Positions 22,737-35,190 of a stretch of 64,000 nt of DNA are shown in pieces. This stretch comes from Anas platyrhynchos. Taxonomy: Eukaryota; Chordata; Aves; Anseriformes; Anatidae. Each line of letters begins with the position of its first letter. Position 1 is the first letter of the stretch. The notes below the pieces were generated by a model, which was not told the DNA's origin, made no database searches, and saw only the letters and a program-made list of their open reading frames with translations. The stretch lies in NCBI RefSeq assembly GCF_047663525.1, contig NC_092601.1, forward strand, positions 16,019,501-16,083,500, written 5' to 3'. Both the position numbers and the translations under genes were made by a program.

Positions 22737-25700
22737 TTCAAGCCTCTTCTGTTATTTTTGGCTTGCAGAAATGTCTTGGTGCCTTGCCAGCGTGCTCACA
22801 ATTTAACAGCTCAGGACAGTGAAAATGTAACACGGGCTGAAATTCCACGCTGTTAGTTCTGGACTATAAAATCTTATAATCCCCTGCTGCTTTTCAGCTA
22901 AAACGGCACTCTCAAATAGTTTACACCCAAAATTTGATCAGCCTGAAATTTGTGGTGTTTGATGGTGATAAACTTCCCCCAGATCTTTAGTACACGAGAG
23001 CTGAAACCCATGGGGCCACCAGTTTGTATGATTTTGTCCCTTCACAAATATTTGTCATCCCCTGCAGCCCTGTAGCAGCCATTATTCAGGTCCCACAATT
23101 GTGCTGATGTTGTGAGGCCAGGCCGGATCCCAACCAGTGTAAATCCGTGCAGATGCTATTCAGGGGGAGTAATTGTGGCTTTACACAGGTGAGGATCAGG
23201 CCTAGAGGAGTAAACCAAGTGCAGCCAGGTTGGCTGCAGCTCTGCTGGGAGAAGCGATGGTGGGAAATCAATATTTTCCAAGTGGGAGATGGGGAGGGAG
23301 TCAAACTGCTAAGGAAAAAACTTTTATTTTCCTGCTTCTGAAAGGGATATTATAAACAATGCAGTGTTGTATAAATACAGGCAGCCCTCTGTGGCTGGTA
23401 GCTTGTAATAACCCAGAGGTATCAATGTACCCATTTTGAAGATGAAAATCCTTGCACTGTAGAATTTTGTGAACGAGACATTATTCTACAAAATTGCCAG
23501 AAAAATGCAGAAGTGCTTTTTTGAGGTCATTCAGCTCCAAAGTGTATCATCCTCCCGCTTCCAGCCCTCACTCTTCTCGGGACACGTTTCCTCTGCACAT
23601 GTTTTCGTGGTTAGGAGTGGAGCATGGCCATAAACACTGGAGTGGATGGGAAATCTGCCATGGTATTTGTAGCCTAAACAATACCAGAGAAAACAGATTG
23701 GCTTCCCGCCCTGCCCTGAACAGCAAAAGCAATGGCTTGAGTGAATCAAGTAATCTGAGCTTTCATTACTGGCCCTTTTCCTGCTATTTGTCTCATTTGT
23801 TTCCTCTTCTTACCCCTGCAGTTTTGCTCTGGGGTTATTTATTTTTCTCCTTGCTCCTTTTATTTTAAAATTTTAAGCCTGCCTCTTGTTTTTTATATTT
23901 TTCTCCTCATCTTGCTTTGTTTATTGTTTTCATTTTGAACCCACAGTTCCCACCATGTCAAAAGGAACTTTATCTGAACATGTGATTTTGTTCATTTTTC
24001 TTGCACTTCTACCACATCCCAAGAAAAGGGGTCCTTTTGCTTTGCTGTGCCATTTCCTTGAAAATGCAGGCGATAAGCCCTGGCGATGTGGTTGCTGAAG
24101 CTTTGGTGCTGACTTCCCAGGCCTGTAGAGACCTCTGTTAGGTAGGCAATTGGCATGTGCATCGCTGTTTGTTAGGCAGGATGTTATTAAGTCAGGTGAG
24201 TTCAATGCGTGAAGTCATCCTGCAGAGTTTAGGCACGCAAACGTCTCAGCTGCCAATAGTGCTGATGCCGATGAAGTCATTTGCAAAATTGGAGAATCTG
24301 CACCTATATATGGAAAAAAGAAAAAAAAAAAAAAGCTGCAAATTATCAGTGCCTTACAGCAAAAACAGTGTGTCAGAGGAGGAAGCAACCAACGCCCATG
24401 ATGTTATGAGAGGAGATTTCTCCATATTGTGCAACTTCTGCAGGCTGAGGTCACTGTTCGTGACTATGGGCCTTGTGATACGCACTCGAGGAAAGCAGAC
24501 ATGCAGTAGCTGCACCAATGGCTCTGCTACTCTTCACCCCAACCCTTGATAACATGAGACTGTGCCAATGCTTGTACTTTGTGCACTAAACAGAACGTGC
24601 AGATAAGGCTGAAAGGCGGTCCTGAAAAAAAAAAGGCATGTGTAATATAGCCCGGGGCCTTGTGCCAAGAGTGATAAAAAGCCTTACAAACGCAGGTGAC
24701 CTCACCACAACCCTGTCAGACTGGAAAGGATTAATATTCTTTGTTTAACAGGAGGAAATTGAGGCACAGGGCAGCTTTGCCTATGGGACCAAGCCGCAGT
24801 TTGCGTGTCCAAGTGGCCTCAGTTGCAAACGTCCTCGGTGCAGGGCAAAGAAAACCCATCTTTCTTACGAAACAGCAGGATGAGTTATTTTTGGGTCTCA
24901 ATAAATTGTCTTTGTTTTCCAGTGCTATCACTCATACCATACCAGGGGAACATGACTGACCTAATTAGAGATTAATTCCAGCAGTACAAGACTCAACTGG
25001 TAAATACACACTTTTTTTTAATCTTGGGTTCTTTTTTTGTGTACGTACAAGCACATCTGATTGGTACAAACACCCTGGAGGTAGGGGCCAGGGAGGAGAT
25101 GGGCAATTAAGAGTAATCAGAGAAGCTGAAATGTGGAAAATATGGGTTGAAGCAGGGCAAATTTCCAGACTGATTTGTGGGACTGTGACTTAATCGTCTG
25201 GGAGAACTTATCCTCTGGGATACAACCTCATGCAATCAGATGGAAATTAGGAAACATTTAACCACCTACCGTGGAAGTGACCAAGTGATCAGGAAAAGAA
25301 GGTTTCAGCTTTTCAGTCTTCCATTTGGCAAAAGCCTTCCAGCCCAATTGATGAAGGTGCTTCCACTGATCCCCACCACAGAAGAAACAAAGAAGGTGAG
25401 GAGATGTCTGTGTTTCACTGAGCAGGTCAGGCTTAGCCCAGACAGCCCAGTGCTGGCTTTTAGTTACAGCAGAAACCCTCCAGCCAGGGGCGAGCAAGAA
25501 GCCTCCAGCTGAGCCTGCTGGGTTTCTCAGGAGGGATCGTGCCTGGCCTTCTTGGATATGGCTCACATCCAACTCCCGCTGATAAGGAGCTGCTGGCAGT
25601 GAATGAATTGTGGGCTAAGCAGCCCTGTCATGTACGTGCTGCCCAACCAGTCCGTGGTGTGCTCTAGGAAGAGCCACCGCAGCCCAGGAGCCTTGGGCCT

Positions 25701-27450
25701 AACTCTGCCCATGGGCCTCAGTGCCCTGCTGAGAGCCGGGTCTGGCTGGGCACACACCCTGGCTCTGCAATCACCACATGTTCCTAACATGTCCCATGAT
25801 ATGGGGTGGGTTTGGGCTAAGGGGACCGTGGTGGAAAAGGCTGGGTGTTGCATGTTCTGAGCTGGTGTCGTTAAGGCTCTTCCATGATTCATTTACATAT
25901 TTGTTTGTTTGTTATCTGCCTGGGCTCATGATTTTGAAGCGGCTGGGCACAAATTGAGGTCACTGTGAATGTGGTGTTGCCCCTTCACCCTCGGATAGTT
26001 CTCTGTTGAGTGTACTTCATTAACGGAGGCTGCGGTGCAGAGAAGAGCTCTTCCATTGCACCAGACGAGACGTGCGAAGGATGGACCGTCCTTGGCGGGG
26101 CTGGTGTCAGAGAGCACTGCCACCCCCACGCTTCTTGTAATTGGCTTTATGTGGAGCGCCGGCTGTGGGTTGTAATTTTCTGTCTTTGCTAGGAAATTAC
26201 AGAGGAGTGAAAGGGAGATGGGTTTCAGCTGCTGACGCTTCGGGAGCCTTCAGAGGTGTTACCGGAGTAAACAGTTGTGTGCGTGGTGCTTGCCCATTGA
26301 GGCCTTTCTGGAGGCTCGTGTGAGGGCACAGCTGGTCAGAAATTTGACTTCAGGCAGAAGACTACAGTGAGATGAGAGGAACATAAGAAAAGAGTTGTTA
26401 AATGTGTGACAGTCAGTGAAGGGCAGTTTGTTTGTCAATGCAAATACTTTGTCTGTTAGAAGTCTGGTGTGTGTTACAGTATGGTTTGTTTTTTTGTGTG
26501 TGTTTTTGTTTGTTTGTTTTTTCCCCTAGCTTGTGGAAGAAATGTAAACCTTGGGGGTCTATGATACTGCTTGGGGTGGTCATCATCCCAGTGGTCTGTG
26601 TCCATGCAGGACTGTTCTTCCCCTTGTGTTTCTCGGTCCTGTTTTTGCCAGCCGGGTGGTGGTAACATCACCTCTCCTCAGGGAAAGACTGTGTGGTTTT
26701 CAAACCTCTGTCTCTCCAGGAGTTTTTACAAGCAGAAGGGCATTTTCATTTGTCAGCCCCGTTCCTCTGAAGTTCTGCATCTTCCATGCCCCATCAATTC
26801 AGTCATCAGTTCCCTGATGCTCCAAGATGAATTGCCATTCCTGTGACAAGCCCATTTTTGCAGCTGTGACAATACCGGTGACTGTAACCAGCTATCACCA
26901 CCCAAATCACCTTCTGTTTGTGTTAAGCGTGGTGACCAGCAGCTTGTGAATTACCCATACTTTCCTTGCTGCCCTGCCCTGGGGAACAGGGTCACACTGA
27001 GCTCCCCCTGCTCGCCCTGAGGTACGACAGCACAGCCTTTTTACAGCTCCCTGCAGACAGCCAGGGCTCTCACAAGCTTCTCAAGTGCCCTTGGGCTTTC
27101 TTATTGATGGGAGAAGCAGCAGCGCTGTGTTGGTGTCAGCATGAGGGTGATGTCAGGGGAGCTGAGGCCACGGCTGCTCGTGACCTGGAGGAAGAGGCTC
27201 TGCTCGGACCGTGCTGGTTCCTCTGTGGTCGCACGCCGTTAACCCTGGGAATGTGGCTGTGGCTGCAAACCATCCCTGTCTCGTGTGTCTTCTGTGACCC
27301 TGTGCACCAAGAGCCTGCTGGCCACCAGCGTGACTCTTACTGCTGGGGTTAACAGCTCTCGCGGAGATATTGCTTATTAAGGAAACCATTAGCTGAGCTG
27401 GGAGAGGAGGAAAAAAAAGGACAATTTTATGAATCACTCAAAATTAAGAG

Positions 27451-27466
27451 AGTTGACATCAGTTCA
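27451..27466 (+). promoter_or_regulatory. Candidate DR4 nuclear-receptor element upstream of CYP3A
   Basis: AGTTGACATCAGTTCA is a direct repeat of two half-sites, AGTTGA and AGTTCA, with a 4-bp spacer. It differs by one base from the AGTTCA-N4-AGTTCA consensus bound by PXR/CAR-type receptors (CXR in chicken) as RXR heterodimers. It lies about 2.16 kb upstream of the CYP3A start codon, a reasonable place for a drug-response enhancer. A single site can arise by chance, so this is a motif-level prediction. Confidence 0.35.
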
Positions 27467-28041
27467 GTGCAGTTATTTTTCATTTGTTTTAGCCTGTTCG
27501 CTGCACACCTGAGGTGGGAAGCACCTGGCACACCCCGGTCAGTACCGCAGGACTCTGGACTGTGCCTGTGTGCAGGCACTCGCTGGGTGCCCTCCAAGCC
27601 CTCAGATGTTTCCAGAATCATCCTGCGGAGAGCCTTCTGCTCTGCTTCTTCCCTCCTGGGTGCCATTTCAGTGATATTCTCATTACAGAAATAGCCTCAG
27701 TAAGGACACGCTCCCCCATCGCGTCTGGTCCAAAGCACTGTCTATGTATAGCAGGATTGCTTTAATACCCTCATTTCATATAAAATTATGTGATGTGTTC
27801 AGGATCTGCAGCTCTGACCGGTGGTGGCAATTTGGGGGGGAATACCTAATTTAGTAAGATAGGATAAATTCCCCCCTCTCCTTCTGATTCTTCTCTTGTC
27901 AAACAGCAGCATTTGGGTGGTCAGGGGCTGAGAAGACCATGAAGGGCATCTTTTCAGAGGAGAAATGACTTTTATTGACTGCAATTTTTCTCAAAGTCTG
28001 TCAAGCCAGAGACACAACAGTGCTCCAGGAGATGAGCAAGA

Positions 28042-28057
28042 ATATATATATATATAT
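28042..28057. repeat. (TA)n microsatellite
   Basis: Eight AT dinucleotides in a row, flanked by unique sequence. Confidence 0.9.
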
Positions 28058-29476
28058 TGAAAAATTGGGTAAGGAAAGACTTTGTAAAGGTTCAGCAGCC
28101 AGGTGCGGAGCCCAGTGGATGTGGCTTTCAATAGTGACCCTCCACTGCCCAGCAGCAGGAACACCTCCAGAGCTGCAGCAGAGTGTTTTCCCCTCCTGCA
28201 TGTGGTTCCTTCATCACCATGAGGTTGTGGGGAGGTTGCTGGTGGGAGGGGATGTGCTCCTGGTGTGGTCAGGATGGTGCCACTGTCACCTGCCAGCCCC
28301 AGCAGGACAGCACCGTGGGTTTGTCGGGCTCTGCATCTTGTTTGCTCCTACTCCTGGCTGGTCTGTTAGATTGCCAGTCACCTACAGATGAGCAAATTGC
28401 TCCCACCAGACCCATCTGGGATGAAAGGAGTGATTTCCTTGTGTGTGAAGCTTCTGCACAGTTTATTTACTTTCTGAGGGAGCAAGAAGGGGGGCTAGCC
28501 TCTCTCTCTGCTGAGGCTTTGCCTCAGTTTCTGTCTGAGAGGAGAAAATACCCAACCACAAACCCAGCTCCTGCTGAGATATCACACCAGTTATTAGCAG
28601 AGGTAATTGGAAAATCAAAGGCTTTGTGTGAGGGAAGCAAGGCAGCTAACCCGTGCCTGCAGCCCTCGCAGGGACACATCTGCCCCCGAGCACCTCTAAA
28701 ACTTCAGCCCCTGACATCCTGCTGGAGGTCCCCAGCATCACCCCGTGTGGGGAGAACCTGCTTTTGGATGCAAAGATACAGGATGAGTGCCTGAGCATGG
28801 CCTCCTCAGGTCCAGGTGCTTTGTAAGAGCCCAGCAAAAGGGAAGTAAGGTTCCTTTCACGTGGCAGTTGTAGCCCCATGCTGATGGGGTTTTGGCTGCT
28901 CAGTGCAGGCTAGGGGGCAGAACTCAGGCACGTGCCCCTGTAAATTGCTTAATTGATTCCCATCTGTCACTGATTACATAAATCACCAAGCACATCATGG
29001 CCGTGCAAAGCTGGGCACCTCCAAGATGTCTTCCTAGGAAAGGTGTCGGCGCTGCCTCTTGGCTCTTCAGTACAGGTCTGGAGGTGAGCCTGGACGTGTT
29101 TTGCAAACAGTAGGGCAGAGGCAAAAAATGCTGCTGGCCCAGGGGCACAGCCCCATGCAATCTGTCTAGGAACCTGGCAGTTCCTAGCATTACCTAGCCC
29201 CTCCTGATCACACCCCTTGATAAAAGCGATGGACGTGGTGAAAGCACAGCTGGGGGTGAGCTGGGCCACGGAGAGCACGGCCAGCAGCAGGTGGCTGCAG
29301 CGAGAGCAGCTGGCAGCTCCCTGCACAAGCCTCGCCACTCCCAGGAAGGTGTTTTATGGATGTCTTCCCCCTTTGCTACCTTTTCCCCTGCTGAAAATTG
29401 CACCTTCAGCAGTTTCATGTCACAAAACCTTCAGGGCTGGGCATGGTATTGGCACCATCCAGGGACAAATCTGCCC

Positions 29477-29490
29477 AAGGGTTAAAGTCT
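29477..29490 (+). promoter_or_regulatory. Candidate HNF4-like DR1 site in CYP3A proximal promoter
   Basis: AAGGGTTAAAGTCT reads as a DR1-like pair (AGGGTT and AAGTCT around one A), close to HNF4-alpha sites with an AAAGTC core. It is about 135 bp upstream of the start codon. HNF4-alpha is a known activator of CYP3A genes in liver; binding here is inferred. Confidence 0.3.
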
Positions 29491-29548
29491 GAGCAACCGA
29501 GGCAGCACAACTCCTCCTTCCGCGTCATCTGAGCGCGGCTGCAGCTGA

Positions 29549-29571
29549 AGGTCAGCCCCAAACCTCATAAA
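29549..29571 (+). promoter_or_regulatory. Candidate CYP3A core promoter: AGGTCA half-site and CATAAA box
   Basis: A perfect AGGTCA nuclear-receptor half-site at 29549-29554 is followed by CATAAA at 29566-29571, a usable TATA-box variant. Initiation about 30 bp further on would give a 5'UTR of only some 25 nt, shorter than in human CYP3A4. Either the leader is short or the real TATA element is elsewhere. Confidence 0.35.
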
Positions 29572-29621
29572 CCGAGGCCTGGGCGGTGCAGGAGTCAGGT
29601 GCTGTCAGGCTGGGAGGCACG

Positions 29622-29692
29622 ATGAATCTCTTGCCAGACTTCTCCCTAGCCACTTGGACACTCCTCATCATTTTCTTTAGCCTCCTGATTCT
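29622..29692 (+). CDS. CYP3A: CYP3A exon 1: start codon and membrane anchor
   Basis: 71 coding nt, ending in phase 2 at donor gtgagt. It encodes [20 protein letters not shown] and LLIL, the signal anchor that holds the enzyme in the ER membrane. The ATG has A at -3, and the length equals the first coding exon of human CYP3A4, which supports this start. Confidence 0.95.
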
Positions 29693-32600
29693 GTGAGTAG
29701 AGGCTGGTCCCGACGGGTGCCTGGGGAGGAGAAGTCCCTGTACGTGGGCAGCCAGGGCTCACAGGGGCATCACACTCAGTAGGAAGTGCCCTGGTGCATT
29801 AATTAGTGTTAGAAAAACAATCCTGACTCTTCCTGTGCTACCTGCAAGGCTGAGATGAGGACTGATAAAGGGGGTGGGTGGGACGAAGGAAATCTTTGCT
29901 GGAGGAAGTCAGAGAGTATTGCCTGCCTCCCTGTCAGCAAGAAACAATTGGGAGGATTAAAAGGAACCTCTGTGTTTTGTTTTGTTTCTTTCTTTCTTTC
30001 GTTTGTTGTTTTTGCTTTGCCACACAGAGCCAAAGGGAGGAGTAATTCTATTTTTGCTGCAGCAAACTGCCTGGTTGCAAAGGGCTGGGCTGTGCAAGCT
30101 GGGAGTAGGCAGCAAGTAAAGTCTGCCCTGCTACTGCAAGCAGAAGCCCCTGCTTAAATAGTTATGCTGGCAAAATTGCCCTTTTGCTTACAGCACTCAT
30201 GGGAGCTGTAGTGAGCTAAGCAGGCAAAAACTTAATTTGGCTCTTTTAATTTATGCCCCTGCTTGGCTGCTGTGCTGCTCTGGCTCTTCCACCTGGGCTT
30301 CACAGGAGGTCTTTGCAAAGCCAAGGGCAGGTCTCAGCTTGGGATCTTGGTCCCTCTGAGGTTTCCTTCAGCCTCCTGAGTCACCGTTGTCTGACCTGGG
30401 CAGTGGGATGCAGCCCCTGAGCAAAGGTCTGAGATGTCTGCATCTGCCTAGGCTGGGCTGCAGCTGTCATCAGCCCTTGTCTTGTATGGAGATGTACCCC
30501 AAATGGTCTTGGGTTTCTTGAAGTAGCAGAGCAGCCTCAGCAGGTCTGTCGCTGCTTGTCCATAATTTCAGCTTTTTCTGTGTGGCAAGAAGCAGCCAAG
30601 TAAGCTGCTCACTGTGCTTAGAGTGAAGAGCCTTCTCTTCTTGTTACGTAAATGCATCTCACACACTGGCTTTGCTTGGCAGCTATGGGATATGGCCCTA
30701 CCAGACCTTCAAGAAGTTGGGCATCCCCGGGCCACGGCCTCTGCCGTTTTTGGGAACACTCTTGGAGTACCGGCACGTGAGTATGGGCAGCTGCTGATCC
30801 ACATCTGCCTTAGGGGCTTACGTGTAGGTGGTGCTGGTTTTTTCCGTTCTTTGGTCACATCTTTCCCCTATCCTTGGTTCCTTGGTAATGGCAATGACGT
30901 TTCCAGGTAGGAAGCTCCGTGGATACGCAGAGAACACAAAAATTACTTTAAGGTTCTTGCTGACCTGAACGAGGGGTGTTGTGTTTTTCACTCACTTCAT
31001 AATTTGAGCTATTAGCTCCCATTTAGATTTCTACCCACTCCTCAGCAGCTGAAGAACTGTTGGAAACAAAGAAAAAATATATTGAGGAGCTACCTAAAGC
31101 TGCCACTTTCTGAGAATTGTGTGCTTCTTCATGCTTTGTGTCACACCCCAGCAATGCCCTGTCCAGCCATCTGTTCCACCATCATAAAACTAATCCAGCT
31201 GAATAGATTTCCAAATAAAACAAGTATGACCAAGTTAGCAAACGTTATCAAAGAACTGGGTATAAGCTGGTTCCAGATAACTGCCTGGAAACACAGGATG
31301 AAATGTATTAGCTTCAGCTTCAATGAAAGGGGAGTTTAAACTTGTGTTTGCTGAGTTTACAGCATGACACATGGTCTCTTACTAATGGTTTAGTTGATGC
31401 ATGGTGAGTGTTATGTGTCCCAAAAGTTTCATCCTTACATGTAACATCAGTTAAAACCTTAATGGGAACAAAGGAAAACAGAAGAGCCCTCATCACTCTG
31501 GTTCAGTAACTGCTGTGGAAGATCTCAGGAGGACGAGGCAGTAGCAGCTCTAACCTGTTGAGCTGAAGATGAAAGGACACGCTGGGATCTAGTTCTGCCT
31601 GCTAACTCTGCTCACACTAGAGCTGTGTACCCTATCGTACCTTGTCTTCATTATATTTTTAGCGCTGGTTGGCTGGTGGAAGTTGAAAGTGCAGTTTTCT
31701 TTCTCTGCTCTCTTTTTACCTCCAGCGCAAATGTCCCCTCAGAGTCTATGTGGCTCTTAAGGGCTGCCGTGCACCCGCCAGCCTCTGCCTCTGAGGATGG
31801 GTCCGTGGGATGCTCCCAGCTGCAGGCTGGGACCTGCTTTGATCACTCTTGGCTCACAAACCATTCGTTTCTCCTTTTTTCTTTTGCAGGGATTCCTAAA
31901 TTTTGATCAGATGTGCTTTGAAAAATACGGTAAAATCTGGGGGTGAGTTTCTTTCTGCAGAACAAAGTTCTCTATTTGGGTGTTTCTCTATCTCAAAATG
32001 GAATGGAAAAGGGTGGCTTGCTACCATGTCCCTGCACTGTCATTCCTGCAGTGATGGCTTGGGGCATGGGGAAAAAACAGTTTCATGGCTGGGGAAGTCT
32101 CCAGCGTTCTCTCCAGGACTTCTCTCTTGCTGGGATGGGATGATGGAAGCCAGCTGGGGGGTCTTTATTTTTTTCCCCACTTTGGGAGCATTCAGAGCTA
32201 AACAGTGGTGTTAGTGACCTTGGGGACAGGCAGCTCCCCCATCCTCCAGCACCCACCACATCAGCACGGCCGTGCCTTTATCTCTTAGCTCCAGCTGCGT
32301 TAGCGAGGAAAGGCACCGATCATTTCCCAGCCACGCAGCCAGCCCAGAAAACTCCACTGCTGGTGTCAAACTGAGCCTCAAGCCTTTGAAGCCTCTGTTG
32401 TGTCTGTCTGGAGCAGAAAGCGAGCTGCAGGCTGCCGTGGTGTGTTTCATCTTGCTCCCTGCTTCTCCCAGAGCCAGGGCACGAGCCACCTTTAAACCTT
32501 CCTCCCGCTCCCTGCCCAGCGCTGGCTCTGTGCAGGCAGGCACGGGGCTCTTATCGTGCTTCTCCTGGGAACCTCGCAGACCGAAGCAAAACTGGTGCAC

Positions 32601-35159
32601 AAAGATCGTAGGAGCTTCATGAAACTAAGCATATTTTTGGAAAGATTAAATTTTTCTCAAACCTCTTGAAGACGGCAGCTTCCCTCGGCTGTGGCCCAAG
32701 GCTCCTGCCCTTTGGCTTTTAAGTTCTCCTGCCTCTGGTGACTGGAAAACAGAAGAGGCAGATGAGATATTTTTTTCCCCTCTCACTGCCTTGTAGGCCA
32801 CACAGGGAAATCTCTTTACCCCACAGGTGGCCATTCAGTATGGGCTTATTGACTGCAGCCACCAGTTACCGAACCACAGCTCAGACAGCCCAAATGCGGG
32901 GATCAATGTCGCAGCCAAAGCTGCCTTTTATCTGAACTCACACTGCTTTGGAAATCCTTCTGTAACAGCACAGATGATGGCTAGAAGTGCTCATGCTGTC
33001 CGTGTTTGGCACTGTCCTTTTTTCCCCTCTCTCTGGTTTTACGGCATAATAAACCCATTTCAGCCCCGTCCCTTTAGCAGCTTTGTCAGAGGGGACTCAG
33101 CTGGCCCAAACCCCGTGGGCTGCAGCGCTCATTGCGCAGTGCTCTGTCCCCGGGCAAAGCAGCCTGCTCTCACTCCAGCTGCCCGTGAGCAATGGACTGA
33201 CCGTGGCTTTCTCTTGGCTTAGGATTTTTGACGGCAGGCAGCCTCTGCTGGCTGTTCTCGACCCCATCGTCATCAAAACCATCCTGGTGAAGGAGTGCTA
33301 TACCAATTTTACCAACCGCCGGGTGGGTATCTCGTCCTCTGCTTTCCTCTCTGGTGGGGAGCGAATGCAGCAAGAAAGGAAGAGTTTCTTCTTGGTTTCT
33401 GTTCTTACTCTCTGCTTCTGAGTCTCTATGAGCCCTTCAGCAAGTATTTGCTCTCTGTTGTGCCACAGCTTATTGACAGGACTGACAACAAAACTCTGCC
33501 AGGGAGGTGGAGAGGCCATTCTGGCTGGGGCATCAGCCTGGATGTATGCTAGAACCGAGCTGTTTCTGCCTCTTGCACTGTTTCCATTTCTGTTGTTTGC
33601 TGTTTGAGGTAGAGCTGCTATGACTTTAGGGGCCAAGTCAATGCTCCGTGATATTTGTTTGTGTGTTTTGTTGTGTTGGTTGTTGCTGTTGTTTTCTTTG
33701 CCTCTTTGCATTGCTGTAATGTCAAAGGGGGGCAGAAACCTTCACCCATTGCCCTGTAAAACCACGTCCCTTTTCCTGCCAAATTCTCCTCATGCAGAAC
33801 TTCCGTCTGAATGGGATCCTGGAGTCAGCTCTCAACGTGGCTGAAGATGAGAAGTGGAAAAGGATCCGCACGGTGCTGTCTCCAACCTTCACCAGTGGGA
33901 GGCTGAAGGAGGTAAAGCAGAGGCCACTGGTATTTTGCACCAAAAGCTGGAGGAGTGCTGGGACCTTTCCCCTTCCCCCAGAAGCCAAAGACTCGCTCAC
34001 TGTGGCCCGTTGCAGATGGCAGCGTGGAGCTGCCCAACCTTGCTTAGAGAAGGTGAAAGAGTCTCAGTGCCTTCTGCTTTGGTTTGCATTTCAGATGTTC
34101 CCTATCATTAAGCTCTATGGTGAAAAATTAGTGAAAAACATTGAGAAGAAAGTGGCTAACGATGAGTTCGTGACCATGAAGGAGTGAGTAACTCTGTGAG
34201 GCTGACAGGAAAGAGTATGTATTCAGTGTGGGGAAGGAGCTGTTTTGGAGAGCCATTTTGGGGTTGGACCCAATGCTATCTGGAGGTCCTTTCCAAACCC
34301 TACAATTCTGTGATTTTCATGCTGCAGCACAGAGCCCTTCTCAGCTGTGCTCCTCTGCAGTGGGCCTGCTGTGCTCTGCTCAGCTCAGGCTGGGTAACGG
34401 TGCTCGGTTCCCCATCTCATTTTATTGGGGATGCATTTCAAGGCAGCAGTTGGGCCCATTCCAGAAGCCCTGCAAGTCACAGATGTGGTATTTTTACATG
34501 CCATTTTTACAGTCTCTTTTACAGATAAAAATGTAAAAGAGCTTCCCTCTCTCAAGGATTGCTCCTAAATTGGCTATTATTCACTGCTCTGGTTGTGCTC
34601 ATCCCATTCACTCTTTTTTCTTCTCTACTCAGCATTTTTGGAGCCTACAGCATGGACGTAGTGGTCAGCACTTCTTTCAGTGTGGATATTGACTCCATGA
34701 ACAACCCCAATGACCCCTTTGTCACCAACATAAAGAAATTTCTCAAATTCAGTTTTCTAAACCCCGTGTTCCTATTATTAGGTATGACACACCTCATTTC
34801 ATACAGCCCTGAATCGGCCATGTGCAGTGACCACCTGCATTTCGTTTTAGCTCCCTCAGTACCTCAGAGTCCTCTTTGACATCTGAGAGGTGCACTTTGC
34901 AGGATTACATTCACCCTAGCAGGACTGAGGAAATATTTCCCCTGGGAAATCACAGCCAAGATTTGCACAGCCCCATGTGGGTCTTTGCTCCATCATCTTA
35001 CAAGCAGAGATCCTTTTTGCAGTGGAGAGCTGCTGTTGTGTGTCACCAAGAGCTGCACTCAGTGCAGAACTGAGGACATATCATAGTGGAAGGCCAGAAG
35101 ATTCTCAAGTGCTATTGCATACCAGCTGAGGCCTGTTAATTTTTATTTGTATTTATTTT

Positions 35160-35190
<31 letters not shown>

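Larger units (their letters stand above)
20301..29540. other. SDK1-CYP3A intergenic region
   Basis: About 9.2 kb without a supportable gene. It holds a G-rich tract at 22704-22736, T/G-rich low complexity at 26484-26523, a TA run at 28042-28057, and a candidate DR4 nuclear-receptor element at 27451. A 203-codon open frame at 28183-28794 has no recognisable domain and is best explained by GC-rich sequence. The 3' end of this region is the expected CYP3A upstream regulatory zone. Confidence 0.75.

Noticed and set aside
28183-28794. 203-codon + strand open frame 0.8 kb upstream of CYP3A
   Set aside because: No recognisable family, biased Ser/Gln/Leu composition typical of GC-rich noncoding DNA, and it sits in the CYP3A upstream region.
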